Source: Saprospiraceae bacterium (GTDB lineage: Bacteria > Bacteroidota > Bacteroidia > Bacteroidales > JAIPBB01). From it: a stretch of DNA of 10,225 nt. The notes under the pieces are model-generated. The model was not told the origin of the DNA, did no database searches, and saw only the letters and a list, made by a program, of their open reading frames with translations. The stretch spans positions 1 through 10,225 of the forward strand of contig JAIPBB010000194.1 in NCBI GenBank assembly GCA_021739805.1, written 5' to 3'. Below are positions 8,153 to 10,225 of this stretch, piece after piece; the stretch's first letter is position 1, and the number at the start of each line of letters is the position of its first letter. The position numbers and the translations under genes were made by a program.

Positions 8153-8176
8153 AACATACCTACCGATTGGTATGCA
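8153..8176. promoter_or_regulatory. TetR-type operator in front of the repressor gene
   Basis: AACATACC (8153-8160), TACCGATT, GGTATG (8169-8174): the same nested palindrome as at 7501-7524, differing in the spacer and the last two bases of the right arm. It lies 12 bp upstream of the repressor start and overlaps the proposed -7 promoter element, which implies self-repression. Confidence 0.85.
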
Positions 8177-8206
8177 AAGTAAATATCTTTTTTTTTATTC
8201 TCCAAA
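8175..8206 (-). promoter_or_regulatory. Probable promoter of the repressor/efflux operon
   Basis: On the - strand TTTG (8203-8206) is followed after 21 bases by TACTTTG (8175-8181). This is close to the Bacteroidota vegetative pattern of -33 TTTG and -7 TAnnTTTG. The operator at 8153-8176 begins at the -7 box and covers the expected transcription start, the usual arrangement for TetR repression. Confidence 0.5.
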
Positions 8207-8297
8207 TTTATTTGTAATTATTTTTCAAAATTTTCTAATAAGAGCTCTAACTATCAAAAAACAAAGTACTTTCCTTGCATATATTTACTGTTTTCAT

Positions 8298-8570
8298 TTA
8301 GTATTTATAATTTTTCTTTACATATTCGGTTAGTAATAACTTATATGCTTTGAGGAAGTCTTTAGATGAAACATACAAGTCAATCTCAATATACCTAGGT
8401 TGTATATCTAAAGAATGCTTTAATATAGATCTATTAACTATAGTATAGGAAATACTATAATGATTTAAACTTTGAAGTTGGATATCTAATTCTATTCTAC
8501 TATTATATGTTCTAAATAAAAAATATTTTTGACTATTAACATGTATTTTTGAAAAAGGAAATTGTGACAT
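8298..8570 (-). CDS. Small DUF2007-like protein
   Basis: The 90-residue product has no signal peptide or membrane segment. Its layout resembles DUF2007 proteins, small putative signal-transducing ferredoxin-like folds. A strand reads YFLFRTYNSRIELD, a helix (ELDIQLQSLNHY) faces a short-lived strand (SISYTIVNRS), and then come the strand IEIDLYVSSKDFLKAYKLL and a helix. In that family the pattern is 'S..EA.ilk..Le..gI......n' then 'EL.V..edf.kA..ll', which fits well. Cysteines or other catalytic residues are absent. A weak Shine-Dalgarno-like AGAAG precedes the ATG by a few bases. The gene is on the efflux-operon strand, upstream of the repressor with a 157-bp gap. No functional link is evident. 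The assignment rests on pattern memory, not a search. Confidence 0.6.
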   Translation of the reverse strand: MSQFPFSKIHVNSQKYFLFRTYNSRIELDIQLQSLNHYSISYTIVNRSILKHSLDIQPRYIEIDLYVSSKDFLKAYKLLLTEYVKKNYKY

Positions 8571-8737
8571 AATACTTCTGAATTAATCTAATATTTGATA
8601 ATGTTAATAGTAAGAATAAGTTGGTGAGTAGATTAAATTTAAAATTATTTCCTTATTATAATTTTTTCTTCTTTATGTTATTTGTATATAGTTTGTAATA
8701 TAGTTTATTAATATCTGGATCATCTTATTATTCGTTA

Positions 8738-8995
8738 TTAAGTATTTATTGATAATTTAAAATTAAACTCGGAACTTTTAAACTTTATCATTATATCATA
8801 TTTGTTAACTTGTTTATTGTCATTATTAGTTGATAAAATACAAAATGAAAAACTTCTAATATCATTAGCAATAAATTGTGAGATTTTTTTCCATACTTTT
8901 TTTGGCGGTATTTCATTAAAATCTTTGAACTTTTTCTTACAAATACTATCTATACATAGTAGACCATCTATATTTAAACTTGTTTCTTTTTTCAT
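8738..8995 (-). CDS. Orphan small protein, unknown function
   Basis: The 85-residue Lys/Ile/Asn-rich protein resembles no family I recognise. It has no signal peptide or membrane segment. Cysteines at positions 14, 19 and 52 are not arranged as a zinc motif. A central SFSFCILS strand, the strand YDIMIKF and the closing FNFKLSINT suggest an alpha/beta or beta-rich small fold. The start is supported by AAAGG six bases upstream. An 8-bp-arm palindrome lies 18 bp upstream of the start (9014-9030) and could be its operator. It lies between the repeat-element region and the DUF2007-like gene, on the same strand as both neighbours, and is very AT-rich. An opposing frame at 8802-8999 is its shadow. 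Confidence 0.55.
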   Translation of the reverse strand: MKKETSLNIDGLLCIDSICKKKFKDFNEIPPKKVWKKISQFIANDIRSFSFCILSTNNDNKQVNKYDIMIKFKSSEFNFKLSINT

Positions 8996-9013
8996 TTAAA
9001 CCTTTCTAGAATA

Positions 9014-9030
9014 AATATCGACTCGATATT
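9014..9030. promoter_or_regulatory. Perfect palindrome upstream of the orphan gene
   Basis: AATATCGA, a central C, then TCGATATT: 8-bp arms without mismatch, 18 bp upstream of the start at 8995. The size, symmetry and position suit a dimeric repressor site. No T tract follows, so a terminator is unlikely. It lies between that gene and repeat element A. Confidence 0.45.
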
Positions 9031-9044
9031 GAAATAGTTTTACA

Positions 9045-9163
9045 CTGGACAAAACCCCAACCAGTTTTATTTATTGAGTATATAAGATTTTGCACAAATG
9101 ATCTACCAACCTTAAAATCATCTAATTATTTGTATGATAAATATTCTGATTGTGGTTGTCCAG
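9045..9163. repeat. Structured repeat element A (119 bp)
   Basis: The ends CTGGACAA and TTGTCCAG pair perfectly. After a 2-base bulge on the left, CCCCAACCAG pairs with CTGATTGTGG except at two positions. Inside, ATTTAT/ATAAAT, ACAAAT/ATTTGT and ATGAT/ATCAT can nest, leaving a loop that contains AACCTTAA (9108-9115). It shares its inner arm with element C and its outer ends with B and D. A T7 run follows at 9167-9173. The - strand side abuts a possible T9SS coding remnant. Confidence 0.65.
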
Positions 9164-9164
9164 C

Positions 9165-9218
9165 ACTTTTTTTGAGGAGAAACATTTTACGACCTGAAAG
9201 ATTCCCGTCAAGATTATA
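9165..9218 (-). pseudogene. Possible T9SS sorting-domain C-terminal remnant next to element A
   Basis: After a stop at 9219-9221, the - strand reads YNLDGNLSGRKMFLLKKS and runs into element A. The pattern (aromatic, DG turn, then xGRKMFLLKK) resembles the last two strands of a type-A sorting domain, compare EGRRLVKRMVISK of the gene at 9978-10225. There is no stop codon at the element border, unlike the remnant beside B. Only 18 residues remain, so this is suggestive at best. Confidence 0.25.
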
Positions 9219-9410
9219 CTATTATTATTTCTAATCAATCTTTTAATCAATGAACTAAAATGACATTTTTACTTATTAATAATATATCAAAATATTTTCC
9301 TTTTGATACAGCTAACTTTCAATCATTTAAGATATTCCTATGACATTCAGTAAATTAGATGTTTATATATATTAATTTATTTCTGCTAAAATTTTATATT
9401 TTTTTTATTA

Positions 9411-9517
9411 GGACAAGATCCATAACCGATAAGTATTGTAGGCTGTGTAAAGCCTAGCTCGAATAAAATTTAACCTAAAAACTCGTATCAATACCATACT
9501 ATCGGTTATGGTTGTCC
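9411..9517. repeat. Structured repeat element B (107 bp)
   Basis: GGACAA (9411-9416) pairs with TTGTCC (9512-9517). After a 3-base left bulge (GAT), CCATAACCGATA pairs perfectly with TATCGGTTATGG. GTATTG can pair with CAATAC further in. Two inner hairpins follow: AGGCT with AGCCT, then CGA/TCG around a loop holding AACCTAAA (9472-9479). It is the closest relative of element D, sharing the 12-bp arm, the AGTATTG block and ACTCGTA. A T7 run follows on the + strand, so it could be a small RNA with its own terminator. Similarity to D continues outside both ends. Confidence 0.8.
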
Positions 9518-9524
9518 AATTTTT

Positions 9525-9575
9525 TTATTTACTAATTATTAAATACTTCTTTATAATCGTAGTCAACAAATTAAA
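9525..9575 (-). pseudogene. T9SS sorting-domain C-terminal remnant next to element B
   Basis: The - strand has 16 codons after a stop at 9576-9578, reading FNLLTTIIKKYLIISK and a TAA. The last codons and 3' flank (AGTAAATAAAAAAATT) equal those of the intact T9SS gene at 9978-10225, which ends KRMVISK. In both places the element begins 7 bp after the stop. The shared stop, spacing and flank indicate common origin of gene end plus element. The rest of the gene is missing; element C lies 13 bp upstream of the remnant. Confidence 0.5.
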
Positions 9576-9588
9576 TTAAGATTAAAAT

Positions 9589-9710
9589 GAATACAACCAC
9601 AACCAGATATTGCTTTGTGTGTATATAAATAATTATGATGAATAATTAAACCTTATGAAAACTATATCAATTTTATCCATAATTTAAATTTTCTGATTGT
9701 GGTTATATTC
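9589..9710. repeat. Structured repeat element C (122 bp)
   Basis: A 19-bp left arm (9589-9607, GAATACAACCACAACCAGA) pairs with 9692-9710 except at two positions, both C opposite A. The inner arm matches element A; the outer GAATA/TATTC replaces GGACA/TGTCC. The interior contains AACCTTAT (9649-9656) at the same distance from the left end as in A, B and D. No T run follows, but the right flank CCAATTT still resembles B and D. It is the most diverged copy. Confidence 0.6.
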
Positions 9711-9860
9711 CAATTTAGGCATATTAAAATTTAATAAAAAATTATAATAAAAATCTAAAATTTATATCATTAGTAATCAATTTTCAAACTCGAATTTTGT
9801 AAATATTTATTTCAGCCTTAATTCCTGTATTCATTTCTGCTTTATTATTTATGCTTTATT

Positions 9861-9970
9861 GGACATTGTCCATAACCGATAAGTATTGATTGGCTTTTTT
9901 AAAGCCTAAAATACGAAAAATCCAACCTAAAGAACTCGTAATATTATCATTATATCGGTTATGGATGTCC
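9861..9970. repeat. Structured repeat element D (110 bp), beside the T9SS gene stop
   Basis: GGACA (9861-9865) pairs with TGTCC (9966-9970), extended by flanking ATT/AAT. After a 3-base left bulge (TTG), TCCATAACCGATA pairs perfectly with TATCGGTTATGGA. Inside are the hairpin GGCTT/AAGCC and a stem TACGA/TCGTA around a loop holding AACCTAAA (9924-9931). Read on the - strand it begins 7 bp after the stop codon of the T9SS gene, so it forms that gene's 3' flank and may act as its transcription end. Read on the + strand it is followed by T7, which suits a terminated RNA. Confidence 0.8.
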
Positions 9971-9977
9971 AATTTTT

Positions 9978-10225
9978 TTATTTACTTATTACCATTCTCT
10001 TTACTAATCTCCTGCCTTCGAATATTACTGAATAGTAATAAACTCCTGCCGGTAAATCGCCTACGTAAAGTTCGATGCTATGCTGACCTGCCATAACTGT
10101 TTGTTCTTGTGTTTGCATTGTTTGTCCAAGAACATTAATCAAGTCAAATCTCATGCTTCCGGAAATTGGAACTATATAAGTAATTCGGGTTGTTCCGGTT
10201 GTTGGATTTGGTACGTTCTGTTCTA
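9978..10225 (-). CDS. T9SS cargo protein, C-terminal sorting domain only; 5' end outside window
   Basis: The - strand frame is open from the window edge to a TAA at 9978-9980, giving about 81 residues. They are a complete type-A T9SS sorting domain: QNVPNPTTGTTRITY start motif, SMRFDLINVLGQTMQ strand, a GQHSIEL strand, LPAGVYYYSV and the final EGRRLVKRMVISK. Family knowledge says such tails route secreted enzymes, adhesins or peptidases through the type IX system. What precedes it is beyond the window. The frame was read by hand from the complementary strand. Structured element D lies directly after the stop. Confidence 0.9.
   Translation of the reverse strand, partial: EQNVPNPTTGTTRITYIVPISGSMRFDLINVLGQTMQTQEQTVMAGQHSIELYVGDLPAGVYYYSVIFEGRRLVKRMVISK

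Larger units (their letters stand above)
8996..9977. other. AT-rich interval without an intact gene, carrying four structured repeat elements
   Basis: I find no convincing intact gene in these 982 bp. The recognisable content is the palindrome at 9014-9030, the four related palindromic elements A-D, and two short coding remnants that look like ends of T9SS sorting domains. The spacers 9222-9378 and 9711-9830 show nothing I can name. The + strand open frame starting at 9890 runs through element D and antisense to the T9SS gene and is chance. Confidence 0.7.

Noticed and set aside
9411..9517. Retron msr-msd or similar reverse-transcribed RNA
   Set aside because: Complementary ends are suggestive, but no reverse transcriptase is present and there are four copies in tandem.
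9045..9970. Canonical integron attC sites
   Set aside because: The right arms read GTTRKGG, not GTTRRRY, and the conserved outer GGACA/TGTCC pairs lie outside where an attC should end. No integrase gene is in the window. The resemblance is architectural only.
9045..9970. CRISPR array
   Set aside because: The repeats are over 100 bp, differ from each other, and the spacing (71 to 247 bp) is irregular; no short identical direct repeats exist.
9890..10096. 68-codon + strand frame through element D
   Set aside because: It runs through the stem-loop and antisense to the T9SS sorting domain, which is clearly the coding strand.

Overview
The window is low-GC DNA from a member of the Bacteroidota. 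Both ends carry genes whose proteins finish with a type IX secretion (T9SS) type-A sorting domain, a hallmark of that phylum. The one promoter I can propose has a TTTG / TAnnTTTG-like shape, and start codons mostly lack strong Shine-Dalgarno sequences. Nothing identifies the genus.

Left end (1-783, + strand): the 3' end of a secreted or surface protein with an FN3-like stretch, a PKD domain and a T9SS C-terminal domain, followed by a clear hairpin terminator. A gene-free stretch (784-1479) follows. It holds a possible tRNA 3'-end relic and several hairpins in a patch that looks less AT-rich than its flanks.

Centre (1480-8140, all - strand, transcribed right to left): a classical tripartite RND drug-efflux locus. 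The order is TetR/AcrR-type repressor, TolC-like outer-membrane channel, HlyD/AcrA-like adaptor, then an HAE1/AcrB-like pump. The three structural genes are 12-15 bp apart. Two near-identical palindromes (AACATACC-N8-GGTATGnn) lie just upstream of the repressor gene and just upstream of the TolC gene. They are the obvious operators for self-repression and drug-inducible control of the pump. Beyond the pump lie a decayed gene remnant (about 1769-1940) and a lone acyl carrier protein gene with serine 38 in a DSF motif.

Right side (8298-9977): two small - strand genes, one DUF2007-like and one orphan, then about 1 kb of AT-rich DNA without a convincing intact gene. This 1 kb carries the most unusual content of the window: four related imperfect-palindrome elements of 107-122 bp (9045-9163, 9411-9517, 9589-9710, 9861-9970). 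Each has long complementary ends, mostly GGACA...TGTCC, and an internal AACCTWA motif at a similar offset. Read on the - strand, the last element starts 7 bp after the stop codon of the right-end T9SS gene (9978-10225). A second element follows a 16-codon T9SS-like C-terminal coding remnant that matches that gene's last codons and 3' flank, and a third follows a weaker candidate remnant. This looks like a structured repeat, mobile or recombinogenic, or a small RNA, that travels with the 3' ends of T9SS cargo genes. I cannot match it to a named family.
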